Positions 44,279 through 53,289 of a DNA stretch of 64,000 nt are shown one piece after another. The notes under the pieces were generated by a model that did not search any database, was not told the DNA's origin, and saw only the letters and a list, made by a program, of their open reading frames with translations. Made by a program: the position numbers and the translations under genes. This DNA is from SIG440 sp045120135. Its GTDB lineage: Bacteria; Bacillota; Clostridia; Monoglobales; Monoglobaceae. The stretch lies in NCBI GenBank assembly GCA_045120135.1, contig JBGVEN010000015.1, positions 246,745 through 310,744 of the forward strand, given 5' to 3'. How positions within the stretch are numbered: position 1 is the stretch's first letter; every line of letters begins with the position of its first letter.

Positions 44279-44563
44279 AAGCAGTGTTACACTAAGCCCA
44301 ATACAAATCACGCTTAAAATCGAAAGAGTCGCCGCAAAGCGGTAGGCTCTTTGTTTTTTTCTGCGGTTTGGAAAATCCGATTTTATCATATCAACCTGCC
44401 TTACATAGCTGTTGATTATATCCTGAGCCTCCTGAACAATAGTTGTTTTTATCCTGTGCGAGCTTTCCGCGTGGTTATTTTTTAAAATAAAAATTGCCTG
44501 GTCGATGTTCTCAGACTTAATATTGTTAATTATAACAACTCGTCTGGACTTTTTATCTGTCAT
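44264..44563 (-). CDS. Small tail-anchored protein (99 aa), function unknown
   Basis: Starts at 44563 (MTDKKSRR) behind AAAGGAGG; the longer frame to 44623 lacks an RBS. A soluble helical part (VVIINNIKSENIDQAIFIL; TIVQEAQDIINSYVRQVD), a basic patch NRRKKQRAYRF, and one C-terminal helix (about 77-98, ATLSILSVICIGLSVTLLLI) make it a likely tail-anchored membrane protein. Not recognised beyond that. It is monocistronic. Confidence 0.7.
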   Translation of the reverse strand: MTDKKSRRVVIINNIKSENIDQAIFILKNNHAESSHRIKTTIVQEAQDIINSYVRQVDMIKSDFPNRRKKQRAYRFAATLSILSVICIGLSVTLLLIMR

Positions 44564-44633
44564 ATAAATACCTCCTTTTATGATATACTGGAAGTATTTA
44601 CAAAAACATGCGGTTTCATTCATCTGTAATATA

Positions 44634-44670
44634 AAAACAATGCCCGCTGTAAAAGGCGGACATTGTTTTT
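44634..44670. terminator. Terminator after the YcdB/SLH gene
   Basis: Interrupted stem (44634-44646 with 44655-44670, one C-A mismatch) flanked by A-run and T-run, directly after the stop of the gene at 44672 (minus strand). Confidence 0.75.
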
Positions 44671-44671
44671 A

Positions 44672-46690
44672 CTATAATGTGTTTTTCATCGTGTTGTAAA
44701 GTATTATCGCCGCTTGGGCACGGGTCATACCATCATCAGGCGAGAATTTTGTTTTTGAGGTTCCGTTGATTATACCAAGTCCCCAAAGCAGACTCACATA
44801 GCCTTTGCCCGATTTCACATCCTCAAATGGGCAGTTGTAAATTCCCTCAATTTCTGCATATTTATCGATTTTAAGGGCGCGGCAGATAAGTCTTGTTGCC
44901 TCTATTCTGGTAAGCACATTATGGGGAATACTTGTAAGGTCCGAAACAGATAATACATTCCCAATAGCCAGACCGGCAAGCTCCAAAAATTCTGCCTGCG
45001 AAATGTAGCGGTCCGGATAGAATTTATCACCCTTAAAACCTATCCCAAATCTGTGAAGTGCAAGAATTTTCTCCTCGGCGTAATGCCCGGTTATGTCGGT
45101 ATATTGCTCAAAGTCTTCTGTCTTTTCGTATACTGTACCTTGGTCCGTAACACGATTTCCGTTTTCTGCATCAATAAGTATGCCCGAAACGTCCGTGGTA
45201 AATACTAATGTTGTTGTGTCGGGGTTTTTGAGCGTGGTATCCGTTTTTTGAGGAATAAAAATCGGATTATATGTTGTATTTTCAAAGAATTTTTCGCAGG
45301 CTGTCTCGTGGGTAATCACCTTGCTCAATTCAGGGAAATCCGCCTCTGTATAACTCATTCTGTAGGAAAGTAATACACCTGTGTCGGTGTTTACCTCAAC
45401 TGAAACTGTATCCCCGAAAACGGGAATGTCGTTCACATATCTGGTGTAGGTAAAGTAGCCGTCTGCTCCGCTCTTTTCGTTTGGTCTGAACTCTGCCGCT
45501 TTTTCTCTGCCAAGAGTCCCGAAAATCTTATCAGCCTGAGCCTTTAGCTGAGAAGCAGTAAGCGTTTTGCCCGATGCCGTATCAGAGCTAAAATTTGAAT
45601 AGCTTAAAATCTCGCCGGTTACTGCATCAATATCTATATGAATAAATCCGGATTTTCCGGGTTTTGTAGCACGAAAAACAAGTGTTCGGATATAGCTGTT
45701 TTCACGGTATACCACCTTGCGAAGTCCCGTTTCCTCTACCGCATAATCTCCCGTTATGTTGAGAACCTGATTACTGCGTAAAAGCTTTTCTGCCGCATTG
45801 GCTGACAGTATACCGCTTATGTTTTCCAGTTCCTTAATCTCTGCCTCACTGAAATTACCGCCGCTACCACCTGAACCCGTTACAGAATCACTCATTGCCT
45901 CATTTTTCGTAAAGAACAAATCGTTGTAAAGCTGAATTTCGGTTGCCTTACCGGTGTTTGCATCGAGGAAGGTAGTGCCGTTTTCGTCGCTGTATGTTGT
46001 GAACACCTTTATTTCTCGCTTCTGATAGTCCTTAAAGGTACGGTAGCCCAACGTTAGGCCAAGTTCCTTGGCAAAAGCTGATTTTGCCGCATCACCCGAC
46101 AAAATATCGTAAGGTGAAACATACTTGAGATTTTCCGTGTATGTTGTTCTAAATGATGTAATTTTTTCGGCATTGACATCAACCGTTACTCTACCGGTAT
46201 CACCCTGAACGGGAACACCGCCTTCTTTGTGAATTACCTTAAAATATAGTGCATCGGCGCTAAAGCTTTCCGGACCTTCGTACGCTTCCACAAACAGCTT
46301 GCCCGCAATTGCCGGGTTGAGCTTATTTAAAAGCACCTGAGTTCTTCGGATTGCCTCCTCTGTGTGAATACGGTCAAAGCCTTTTGGCGGTGCTTCGTTA
46401 CGGATTTCTTCAAAAAATCCGTATTCGACAATAATACCGCTTTCCAATGCTGAAAGATACATACTGCGATGAGCTTCACCGCCCCAGCTGAATGAATATA
46501 TAACCTTGCCGTTTTCGGTTCTGATATTGCTGTCAAATTCGGGGAAAACCGTTGTGTCGGGAATTCTGGTTTTGACATCAGCCAGAACCTTTTCAAGCAT
46601 TTTATTTTCGTTTTCTGCGGCAAATGCCATAGGTATAAAAAGATTAAATATCAGCAAAATACAAATTAAAATTGAGAGAAATCTTTGCAC
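44672..46690 (-). CDS. Secreted YcdB/YcdC-type (PepSY-like repeat) protein with C-terminal SLH domains
   Basis: A 672-aa surface protein starting with GTG (RBS AGGAGG 8 bases before). Signal peptide about 1-24, cut after AFA. Two YcdB/YcdC units with PepSY-like folds (GGVPVQGDTGRVTVDVN near 160; NDIPVFGDTVSVEVN near 420) are joined by a Gly/Ser linker (SGGSGG). The last 150 residues hold SLH repeats (YTDITGHYAEEKILAL; FEDVKSGKGYVSLLWGLGIING; FSPDDGMTRAQAAIILY) that attach to cell wall polysaccharide. Peptidase-inhibitor or binding function is inferred from the family. Confidence 0.87.
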   Translation of the reverse strand: MQRFLSILICILLIFNLFIPMAFAAENENKMLEKVLADVKTRIPDTTVFPEFDSNIRTENGKVIYSFSWGGEAHRSMYLSALESGIIVEYGFFEEIRNEAPPKGFDRIHTEEAIRRTQVLLNKLNPAIAGKLFVEAYEGPESFSADALYFKVIHKEGGVPVQGDTGRVTVDVNAEKITSFRTTYTENLKYVSPYDILSGDAAKSAFAKELGLTLGYRTFKDYQKREIKVFTTYSDENGTTFLDANTGKATEIQLYNDLFFTKNEAMSDSVTGSGGSGGNFSEAEIKELENISGILSANAAEKLLRSNQVLNITGDYAVEETGLRKVVYRENSYIRTLVFRATKPGKSGFIHIDIDAVTGEILSYSNFSSDTASGKTLTASQLKAQADKIFGTLGREKAAEFRPNEKSGADGYFTYTRYVNDIPVFGDTVSVEVNTDTGVLLSYRMSYTEADFPELSKVITHETACEKFFENTTYNPIFIPQKTDTTLKNPDTTTLVFTTDVSGILIDAENGNRVTDQGTVYEKTEDFEQYTDITGHYAEEKILALHRFGIGFKGDKFYPDRYISQAEFLELAGLAIGNVLSVSDLTSIPHNVLTRIEATRLICRALKIDKYAEIEGIYNCPFEDVKSGKGYVSLLWGLGIINGTSKTKFSPDDGMTRAQAAIILYNTMKNTL

Positions 46691-46710
46691 CCAAATTACC
46701 TCCTTTTAGA

Positions 46711-46748
46711 AAAAAATGCGGTGAAGCAACGCCTTGTTGCTTCACCGC
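46711..46748 (-). terminator. Terminator after the 607-aa SLH protein gene
   Basis: Perfect 13-bp stem (46718-46730 with 46736-46748), GCCTT loop; on the minus strand it is followed by ATTTTTT. Confidence 0.9.
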
Positions 46749-46762
46749 CGGAAACTTAAATC

Positions 46763-48586
46763 TTACTGAAGAACAATAACGCTTGCTTCAAGTACGCCGG
46801 ATGCATTTGAGCCGGTAACTGTTGCGGTGCGGTTCTTTTCAACATTCTTAAGGAGGATATTTCTTCCTGTTACGCTGTCAATAATTTTTGTATTTGAATT
46901 TACAAATACATTATACTCTACACCGCCGTCTTCAACTATCATAAGTCCGTAGGTTGCATTTACGCTCTTTACAAGACCTGTCAGCTGTGACTTTGCAACA
47001 ACGCCTGCAGCCTCAATCTTCACAATCTCGCTGCTCTGGAGGCCAACCTCAATGTCGGTGCCGGGACGAAGGTCATATACAGTTGCATTTTCTGAAGAGT
47101 CAACTATAACCTTAACACTCTTGTTAACCTTGTGTTCAACAACCTCGCCGTTCTTTTCAATACCGATGGTTGTGCCGTTTACAGAATGTGTGATATAGTT
47201 GATTGTTCCGGCATTTGTGTTTGTTTTGCTTGTCGCCTGGATTTTAACCACCTTGCCGTAGGTCATTCTGAGCGAAACAGTATCACCGGTCATAAGAGCA
47301 TTAATTGAAACTTCGAGATTGTTTCGTGAAACCTGAACACCATCAGCTGAAACCTCGTATTCCCCAGTCATACCGCTGTTGTCCTTAATATAAAGTATTG
47401 TGTATTCACCGGAGATATCTACATCTTCAAGTGTACCATATGTGGTAGTTGTTTTGTCAACAACCTCTAAAACTGCAACCATACCATCTTCCATTGTAAG
47501 TGCAACATAATCATTTGCCTTCACCTTTGAGAAAAGGTCAATTGCTCCGCTAACCTTTATTTTTGCGCCATCGGCAAGAACATAGGTTTCTCTGGTGCTG
47601 TTGTCGTTTGCATCAGCGATTGTAACGGTTTTTGAGCCACCTGCCTCGCTGGTTTTTGCAACCAGACCATAAATAACTGTATCCTCAACAGTAACTACAT
47701 TTTCAACAAGAGCAACCTTGCCGGAAATGTGAGTAACCTTTACATTCATACCGCGCTTAATTTTTGAAATCTCAACATCTTTACCGCCAATTTTAAATTT
47801 TGCAGCAGGTGAAAGCTCGTTTACGATGTCGTTTCCGTTGATTGTAACGGTAATTGTCTCGTTAAATGAATCTGTTGCAACAACTGTACCTGTCTGAACG
47901 GTAAGGTCAATTACATCAATCAGGCTACACAGCATCTTCGCCATTTGCGAACGGGTAACAGCAGTATTAGGTGAGAAGAACGGCTCGCCGGATGCGGTGT
48001 TGCCCATACCCTGCATAATACCCTTTTCCTTTACATATTCAACATATGCACGTGCGTGATCGGGAATTTCAACAGTATCTGCGTAAGACGAGGAAACAAA
48101 TGCATTTGTTGTAACCTCTTCTTCTGCACCGAGGAGCTTAGTTAAAAGGATTGCTGCCTCGTATCTCTTAAGTGCCGCATTCTTGTTTGAAGCTGAGATA
48201 TATGTATCCAGCTCGTCGGTGTCAAGAACACCTGCATAAAGGAGGAACGATACTTCCTTTGCATAATTGGTCGAATACTTTGAAAGTGTAGATGAGTATA
48301 CATCAACAGCAAGGTCTGTTGAATCTGCAAACGCTTCGTCATTAACGCCAATCATTCTTGAGAGCAAAATCAGGGCTTCAGTTTTGGAAATTGTATTGTT
48401 TGGTTTAAAGGTTCCGTCCTCATAACCCTTGATATAGCCAAGCTCACTCATTTCGGTAATATACGGCTTTGCCCATGCTACTGTGGGATCATTCTCAACA
48501 TCCGAAAATGTGGCAGCAGAAACCGTAAGTGTGGATACAAGAAGCACTGCACTGAGAAGTCCGCTCAAAAATTTTTTGTTGAACAT
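46763..48586 (-). CDS. SLH-domain surface protein (607 aa)
   Basis: Signal peptide of about 25 residues (FLSGLLSAVLLVSTLTVSAA), then N-terminal SLH repeats (TFSDVENDPTVAWAKPYI; YIKGYEDGTFKPNNTISKTEAL; FFSPNTAVTRSQMAKMLCSL) in residues about 25-225. The rest is a long beta-rich region with repeated strand motifs (VEDTVIYGLVAK; DDYVALTMEDG-like). Start 48586 (MFNKKFLSG) lies behind AAGGGGG. It is divergent from the larger SLH gene and may be an S-layer or wall-bound protein. Confidence 0.88.
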   Translation of the reverse strand: MFNKKFLSGLLSAVLLVSTLTVSAATFSDVENDPTVAWAKPYITEMSELGYIKGYEDGTFKPNNTISKTEALILLSRMIGVNDEAFADSTDLAVDVYSSTLSKYSTNYAKEVSFLLYAGVLDTDELDTYISASNKNAALKRYEAAILLTKLLGAEEEVTTNAFVSSSYADTVEIPDHARAYVEYVKEKGIMQGMGNTASGEPFFSPNTAVTRSQMAKMLCSLIDVIDLTVQTGTVVATDSFNETITVTINGNDIVNELSPAAKFKIGGKDVEISKIKRGMNVKVTHISGKVALVENVVTVEDTVIYGLVAKTSEAGGSKTVTIADANDNSTRETYVLADGAKIKVSGAIDLFSKVKANDYVALTMEDGMVAVLEVVDKTTTTYGTLEDVDISGEYTILYIKDNSGMTGEYEVSADGVQVSRNNLEVSINALMTGDTVSLRMTYGKVVKIQATSKTNTNAGTINYITHSVNGTTIGIEKNGEVVEHKVNKSVKVIVDSSENATVYDLRPGTDIEVGLQSSEIVKIEAAGVVAKSQLTGLVKSVNATYGLMIVEDGGVEYNVFVNSNTKIIDSVTGRNILLKNVEKNRTATVTGSNASGVLEASVIVLQ

Positions 48587-48657
48587 TTTGGTGTCCCCCT
48601 TTAGTATATATTGTAAATTAATAATATTCAAACAACAATATGTAGTTTTACGATTTT

Positions 48658-48686
48658 ATTCTACCATATAAAATTAAATATTTCAA
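48658..48686 (-). promoter_or_regulatory. Promoter of the 607-aa SLH gene
   Basis: Minus-strand TTGAAA (48681-48686), 17-bp spacer, TAGAAT (48658-48663), about 72 bp before the ATG. Confidence 0.7.
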
Positions 48687-48744
48687 CAGGTTTTAAAAAA
48701 AAGTTTTTACAGAAATGTTACATTTCAGGCAAGCTGTTAAATTT

Positions 48745-48772
48745 TTGTTAATTAAACCAAAAAATTTACATT
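48745..48772 (+). promoter_or_regulatory. Possible promoter of the 985-aa SLH gene
   Basis: TTGTTA (48745-48750), 16-bp spacer, TACATT (48767-48772), about 68 bp before the ATG; the leader ends with AAAAGGAGG. A weaker match than the divergent promoter. Confidence 0.45.
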
Positions 48773-48839
48773 GTATTTTCTTTCTCGAAGAGCAAAATAA
48801 ACACGAAACATCTTCAAATTTTTAAAAGGAGGAAAAAAT

Positions 48840-51797
48840 ATGTCAAGAAAATTTATTGCTTTGTGCCTTTCAGCATTGCTGATTTTTGGCGCAGGCGTAA
48901 ATGTTTTTGCCGCAACATACGATGCAGTTCCCGTATCGGGTGAAAGTGCATCGGATTTTAATAGTGCGGCAAACGGCACAAATCCGGGCACAGCCGGTGG
49001 AAACACCGCAGGTAGTGCCGCAAACGGCAGCGCAAATGCAAATTCTGCAAACGGCAACACCAATGCAGGTTCTGCAAATGCCGGTAGTGGTGCAAGCTCT
49101 GCAAACGCTGCTGATATGAATTCAAATGCAGCGGCCCGGATAACAAAAACAACCGACAACAGCGAAGCAATTGTAGAACAAAACCAGACAAAGAACAATG
49201 CAATGATGAGAAGAGGTCTCTATGAAGGTGTGGCTCTGTCACGTTACAGCAGTCAGAGAGTTGCCCTCTCTCCCGACATTGTAGGTACAAAGTATCAGGA
49301 AGCAGCAGAAATCCTCGGCGCACTCGGCATTATGGTCGGTGACGCTGAAACAGGCAACTTCCGTCCCGGCGACAACATTCTCAGAAGTGAGATGTCAAAG
49401 GTATCTGTTTACTCGGTAGGTCTTGAGGATGTTGCAAAAAGCTCGACCTATCCCACAAAGTTCCCCGATGTTGTATCTAACCACTGGGCAAACGGTCCTA
49501 TCAACGTAGCCGTTCAGCAGGGAATGGTTATCGGTGACGATGTGGGCACATTCCGCCCTGACGACCCCGTTCTCTTCCAGGAGGCAGTTACCATTATGGT
49601 AAGAGCCCTTGGCTATGAACCTATGGCAGCGCAGCGAGGCGGCTATCCTACAGGTTATATGGTAGTTGCGTCTGAAAACCAGATGCTCAAGGGCATCACA
49701 GCAACAGCTGCTACTCCTGCAACCCGTGGCGATATCGCACAGCTGGTATTCAACAGCCTTACAGTTAACCTTATGGAACAGACCGGCTTTGGCTCAAATG
49801 TGACCTATGAGGTTGTGGACAAAACTCTGCTTTACGACAGACTTAATGTTGAAAAGGCTTACGGTCAGATTGCCGGAACACCTGAAACAACACTTACAGG
49901 CGGCAGTACAACAGCAGAAGACCGCATAATGATTAACACAGAAACATTTATCGAAGGCGACACAATGGCAAGCGAGCTTTTAGGCTACAACGTTGTTTAC
50001 TATGCACGCATTAATGCCACAACCGACGAAAAGACTCTTATTGCGGTAATTCCTCAGGAGAGCAAGAACAACGAGCTTACCATATCTGCAGAAAACATTG
50101 TATCAGTTACAGGCAATGAGGGAACAAACCGCACAGTAACCTATTGGCGTGACACCGACAGTTCGACTACACGCACAGCAACTATTGTTGCAAACCCCGT
50201 TTATATTTATAACGGCAAGTTCGCACAAACACTCACACTTGAGCAGTTGAAGCCGGGATCAGGTACCCTTATTCTCCTTGACACAGACACCAACAATGTA
50301 TATGACATTGTGTTTGTAAACCACTTTACCAACCTTGTAGTTGAAAGTGTTTCGTCTGCAACAGGCAGAGTAACCGACAAGTACAACAACGGCTCATTAC
50401 TGCTTGACCCCGAAAGCACAACAACCAAATATGTTCTTATCCGTGATGGTGTTGAAATCCAGCCCACAGACCTTGTTGAGTGGAATGTAATCTCATATAC
50501 AATCAGCGCAGACAAGGAGCTTATTAAGGGCTATGTATCAACAGAAAGTATTCTCGGAACAGTAACACGAACATCTGCGGAGGGCTTTAAAATTGATGAT
50601 TCAGACACAACCTACAAAAAAGCAGCCAACTATCCTTATGAAATCGGACTTCGGGATCGTGGACGCTTCTTCCTTGATATCGAGGGAAAAGTGGCGGCAG
50701 TTGACAAGACTGCAGATACAACAGGGGTTGCCATACGCGGATCCTACGGCTATCTTGTAGGTGCAGCACAGACAGGAACTTTTGAAGATACACTTCAGTT
50801 TAAAATCTTTACAGCAGCAGGCAACACAGAAATAATCCCAGGGGCTGCAAAAATCCGTCTTAACGATAAGTACGGTCTTACACCCGACGAGGTTCTTACC
50901 GCATTCGGCAAGGACGGAAGTGTAACACCTCAGCTTATCACCTACGAAACCAACTCGGCAGGCAACCTCACCGGTCTTGATATTGCAGCTGACAAAACAG
51001 CAACCGGCGAAATTAACCGCGAAGTATTCACCAAGAACATTGCCGCGGCAGAACAGATTTATAAGAGTGCATCAGGAATGCTTGGTAATGTTAGAGTAAC
51101 AGCCGACACAATTATTTTTGACATTCCCCAGACAGCAGGTACAGATACAACACGTTACGCAGTCCGCAACAACACAATGTTCTCAAACAACACACCCTAT
51201 GATATTATCGTATACGACCTGAGAGAAGACTTTACCGCAGGTGCAATTATTGTAACAAGCACAACAGGCGTAACCGAAGCAGAATCACCTATCGTTCTTG
51301 TTGACGAGATTGCATCGGGGCAGAACGAGGACTTTGAAGCGGTTGATATTGTTTACGGCCTCCAGAGCGGAAGCCGCGTTGAGCTTATGTCAGCAGATAA
51401 GAATGTATTTGTCAAGACAAGCGGTAAGCCCATTGCACAGGGTGATATCTTCCAGTACAGCACAAACGCAAAGGGCGAGGTCGATAACATCACCGTTCTG
51501 TTCGATGCAAGTGCAAAAACAACTGAGTTTACAAACACCATAAGCACAGACCTTACAACCGTTTACGGTAAGGTAACCAAGAAGTTCGCAGATTCTGTAA
51601 ATGTAAGCATTAACGGCACAGTCCGCAACTTCTCAACAACAGGTGTAACTGTTTACGAATATAATTCGGCGCGAAAGAACAATAACATTCAGGTTGTAAC
51701 TTCAGGCGATATTGAAGTATTTGAGGAAGGCAACGAGGTTCGACTCTTCATCAAGGTCTACGAAGACAGAGCAACCGAAATGGTAATTGTAAGATAA
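48840..51797 (+). CDS. Large SLH-domain surface protein with low-complexity linker (985 aa)
   Basis: Signal peptide about 1-23 (cut near VFA). Residues about 38-100 are an Asn/Ala/Gly/Ser-rich tract (for example NGTNPGTAGGNTAGSAANGS). SLH-type repeats follow (AAEILGALGIMVGDAETGNF; FPDVVSNHWANGPINVAV; VGTFRPDDPVLFQEAVTIMV) to about residue 320. The remaining 650 residues are beta-rich with no enzyme motif. RBS AAAAGGAGG is strong, and codon choice is regular, consistent with high expression. A major S-layer protein is a reasonable guess. It is divergent from the 607-aa SLH gene. Confidence 0.87.
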   Translation: MSRKFIALCLSALLIFGAGVNVFAATYDAVPVSGESASDFNSAANGTNPGTAGGNTAGSAANGSANANSANGNTNAGSANAGSGASSANAADMNSNAAARITKTTDNSEAIVEQNQTKNNAMMRRGLYEGVALSRYSSQRVALSPDIVGTKYQEAAEILGALGIMVGDAETGNFRPGDNILRSEMSKVSVYSVGLEDVAKSSTYPTKFPDVVSNHWANGPINVAVQQGMVIGDDVGTFRPDDPVLFQEAVTIMVRALGYEPMAAQRGGYPTGYMVVASENQMLKGITATAATPATRGDIAQLVFNSLTVNLMEQTGFGSNVTYEVVDKTLLYDRLNVEKAYGQIAGTPETTLTGGSTTAEDRIMINTETFIEGDTMASELLGYNVVYYARINATTDEKTLIAVIPQESKNNELTISAENIVSVTGNEGTNRTVTYWRDTDSSTTRTATIVANPVYIYNGKFAQTLTLEQLKPGSGTLILLDTDTNNVYDIVFVNHFTNLVVESVSSATGRVTDKYNNGSLLLDPESTTTKYVLIRDGVEIQPTDLVEWNVISYTISADKELIKGYVSTESILGTVTRTSAEGFKIDDSDTTYKKAANYPYEIGLRDRGRFFLDIEGKVAAVDKTADTTGVAIRGSYGYLVGAAQTGTFEDTLQFKIFTAAGNTEIIPGAAKIRLNDKYGLTPDEVLTAFGKDGSVTPQLITYETNSAGNLTGLDIAADKTATGEINREVFTKNIAAAEQIYKSASGMLGNVRVTADTIIFDIPQTAGTDTTRYAVRNNTMFSNNTPYDIIVYDLREDFTAGAIIVTSTTGVTEAESPIVLVDEIASGQNEDFEAVDIVYGLQSGSRVELMSADKNVFVKTSGKPIAQGDIFQYSTNAKGEVDNITVLFDASAKTTEFTNTISTDLTTVYGKVTKKFADSVNVSINGTVRNFSTTGVTVYEYNSARKNNNIQVVTSGDIEVFEEGNEVRLFIKVYEDRATEMVIVR

Positions 51798-51809
51798 TCT
51801 TTAACCAAT

Positions 51810-51853
51810 AATAAAAGCAGGGCATCCACATTAAGGATGCTCCGCTTTTATTT
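51810..51853 (+). terminator. Terminator after the large SLH gene
   Basis: Stem of 9 plus 6 bp with a short mismatch (51810-51826 with 51834-51852), then T-rich sequence. It is 13 bases after the stop. Confidence 0.8.
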
Positions 51854-51930
51854 ACATATTGATTTTTTCGATGAAATATTGTAAAATAAAAAAAATGTCC
51901 CAAGCGGGCAACACAGAACGGAGAATCTAT

Positions 51931-52467
51931 ATGGCAAACAATATATGGCACGATATTTCACCAAAACGAATTACAACAGAGGACTTTATCTGCGTAATCG
52001 AGATTTCAAAGGGCAGTAAAAAAAAGTATGAGCTGGATAAGGAAACCGGCTACATCATTCTTGACCGCATCCTTTATACCTCCACCCACTATCCGGCAAA
52101 CTACGGCTTTATTCCCAGAACCTACGGCGATGATAATGACCCGCTTGATGTTCTTCTTCTTTGCGCAGAGCCGATTGAGCCTATGTCTCTTGTAAGAGCG
52201 TACCCGATTGGCGTAATAACAATGGTTGACAACGGCAGAATGGACGAAAAAATTATTGCAATCCCATTTAATGACCCCAACTACAACCACTACACCGACA
52301 TCGACCAGCTGCCGACTCATATTTTTGACGAAATGAAGCACTTCTTCACAGTCTATAAAAATCTTGAGAACAAGGAAACAGCCGTTGACGAAGTAAAAGG
52401 ACGTGCGGACGCAGTTGAAATCATTCATGCAGCAATAGACAATTATATAGAAAATTTTTGTAAATAG
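51931..52467 (+). CDS. ppa: Inorganic pyrophosphatase, family I
   Basis: A 178-aa soluble pyrophosphatase. The family I signature is seen as YPANYGFIPRTYGDDNDPLDVLLL with its metal-binding Asp residues, then KIIAIPFNDPNY and DIDQLPTHIFDEMKHFF. It removes PPi from biosynthesis. ATG 51931 is chosen with GGAG upstream; the frame remains open to 51859 without RBS. The 28 bases that begin at its stop codon are repeated 201 bases downstream. Confidence 0.93.
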   Translation: MANNIWHDISPKRITTEDFICVIEISKGSKKKYELDKETGYIILDRILYTSTHYPANYGFIPRTYGDDNDPLDVLLLCAEPIEPMSLVRAYPIGVITMVDNGRMDEKIIAIPFNDPNYNHYTDIDQLPTHIFDEMKHFFTVYKNLENKETAVDEVKGRADAVEIIHAAIDNYIENFCK

Positions 52468-52522
52468 GCTTTGACAAAATGCACAGACCGCATAAAGTAA
52501 GAAATATATTTATTTTTCAATG

Positions 52523-52554
52523 TAAGCATTCGTCATTTGACGAATGCTTATTTT
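52523..52554 (+). terminator. Terminator after ppa
   Basis: Perfect 13-bp stem (52523-52535 with 52538-52550) and TTTT tail. Confidence 0.88.
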
Positions 52555-52567
52555 GATGCTTTATGCT

Positions 52568-52637
52568 ACGGACAAACTTCACCTCTCGGCGTACCCCGTA
52601 CGCCTTCGGGCAATCCCTTTGGGTTCAGTTTGTCCGT
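52568..52637. ncRNA. Candidate structured RNA or palindromic element
   Basis: A 70-base element closed by a perfect 11-bp inverted repeat (52568-52578 with 52627-52637). Inside is a perfect 7-bp hairpin (52588-52594 with 52598-52604, CCC loop) and a short GGG/CCC hairpin, giving a three-way junction. A TTGACG at 52537-52542 with TTTATG 17 bp later could start a plus-strand transcript, which would end at the hairpin 52681-52714. It has no open frame and matches no RNA family I recognise. Confidence 0.45.
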
Positions 52638-52680
52638 TCTGCACTATTTTCTCTTCGCCTATGCATAGGCTTTGATAAAA

Positions 52681-52717
52681 ATAATAGACCGCAGAAAAAT
52701 CTGCGGTCTATTATTTT
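52681..52717. terminator. Terminator at the end of the LOG gene / ppa 3' region
   Basis: Perfect 14-bp stem (52681-52694 with 52701-52714), AAAAAT loop. It touches the stop of the minus-strand LOG gene and serves either strand. Confidence 0.85.
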
Positions 52718-53273
52718 ACTCTTTGATTTTTTTAAAATAATCAACCAAAACAGGGCTTTCAACCGAATCCACAACATCAAAAAATCCGCGAACTTCCTTG
52801 GTTACCACCTTTTTTGAAATTAAATCATCAATAAGTGCAATAAGAGAATCATAAAAGCCGTTTATGTTAAGAATTACAATCGGCTCGGAAATCCTTTTAA
52901 GATATTTGAGGGTCAACACTTGAAAAAACTCATCCATTGTTCCAATGCCACCCGGAGCAATAATGTAAATATCTGCGTGTTTTTCCATAAGGGTCTTTCT
53001 TTCGCTCATTGTATCAACAATTAATGTGTTGTCACAGTCGAAAATTTCCTCAAATGTTTTTATAAAAAACGGAGAAATTCCCATTACATAGCCGTCCGCC
53101 TCACGAACACCTCTGGCAACCGCACCCATACTACCGGTCGCTCCAGCGCCGTACACCAGCGAAAAACCGTTCTTAGCAATAATATTACCCAGCTTTTCTA
53201 CCTCACCTTTGTAAAATTCATCCATTCTGTCGGATGCACCGCCATATACACAAGCATAATATCTTTTTGACAT
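52716..53273 (-). CDS. LOG family protein (TIGR00730), cytokinin-riboside phosphoribohydrolase-like
   Basis: A 185-aa Rossmann-fold protein. The family motif PGGIGTMDEFFQVLT carries the catalytic Glu, and VYGAGATGSMGAVARGV and the SERKTLMEKHADIYI segment are typical. Members hydrolyse nucleoside monophosphates to base and ribose phosphate. Start 53273 (MSKRYYAC) is behind AGGAGG; the open frame continues into the neighbouring gene. It is in an operon with the beta-CASP gene 16 bases upstream. Confidence 0.88.
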   Translation of the reverse strand: MSKRYYACVYGGASDRMDEFYKGEVEKLGNIIAKNGFSLVYGAGATGSMGAVARGVREADGYVMGISPFFIKTFEEIFDCDNTLIVDTMSERKTLMEKHADIYIIAPGGIGTMDEFFQVLTLKYLKRISEPIVILNINGFYDSLIALIDDLISKKVVTKEVRGFFDVVDSVESPVLVDYFKKIKE

Positions 53274-53289
53274 AAAAATCCTCCTGACT

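Larger units (their letters stand above)
52465..52693. repeat. 28-bp imperfect direct repeat, period 201 bp
   Basis: Bases 52465-52492, starting at the ppa stop codon, and 52666-52693 match at 23 of 28 positions (TAGGCTTTGA, AAAA and AGACCGCA are shared in register). They bracket the ppa terminator and the structured element at 52568-52637. Confidence 0.7.

Noticed and set aside
52568..52637. Purine-type riboswitch
   Set aside because: It has a three-way junction of similar size, but the hairpin loops (CCC and TTT) cannot form the loop-loop kissing and the conserved junction bases are missing.
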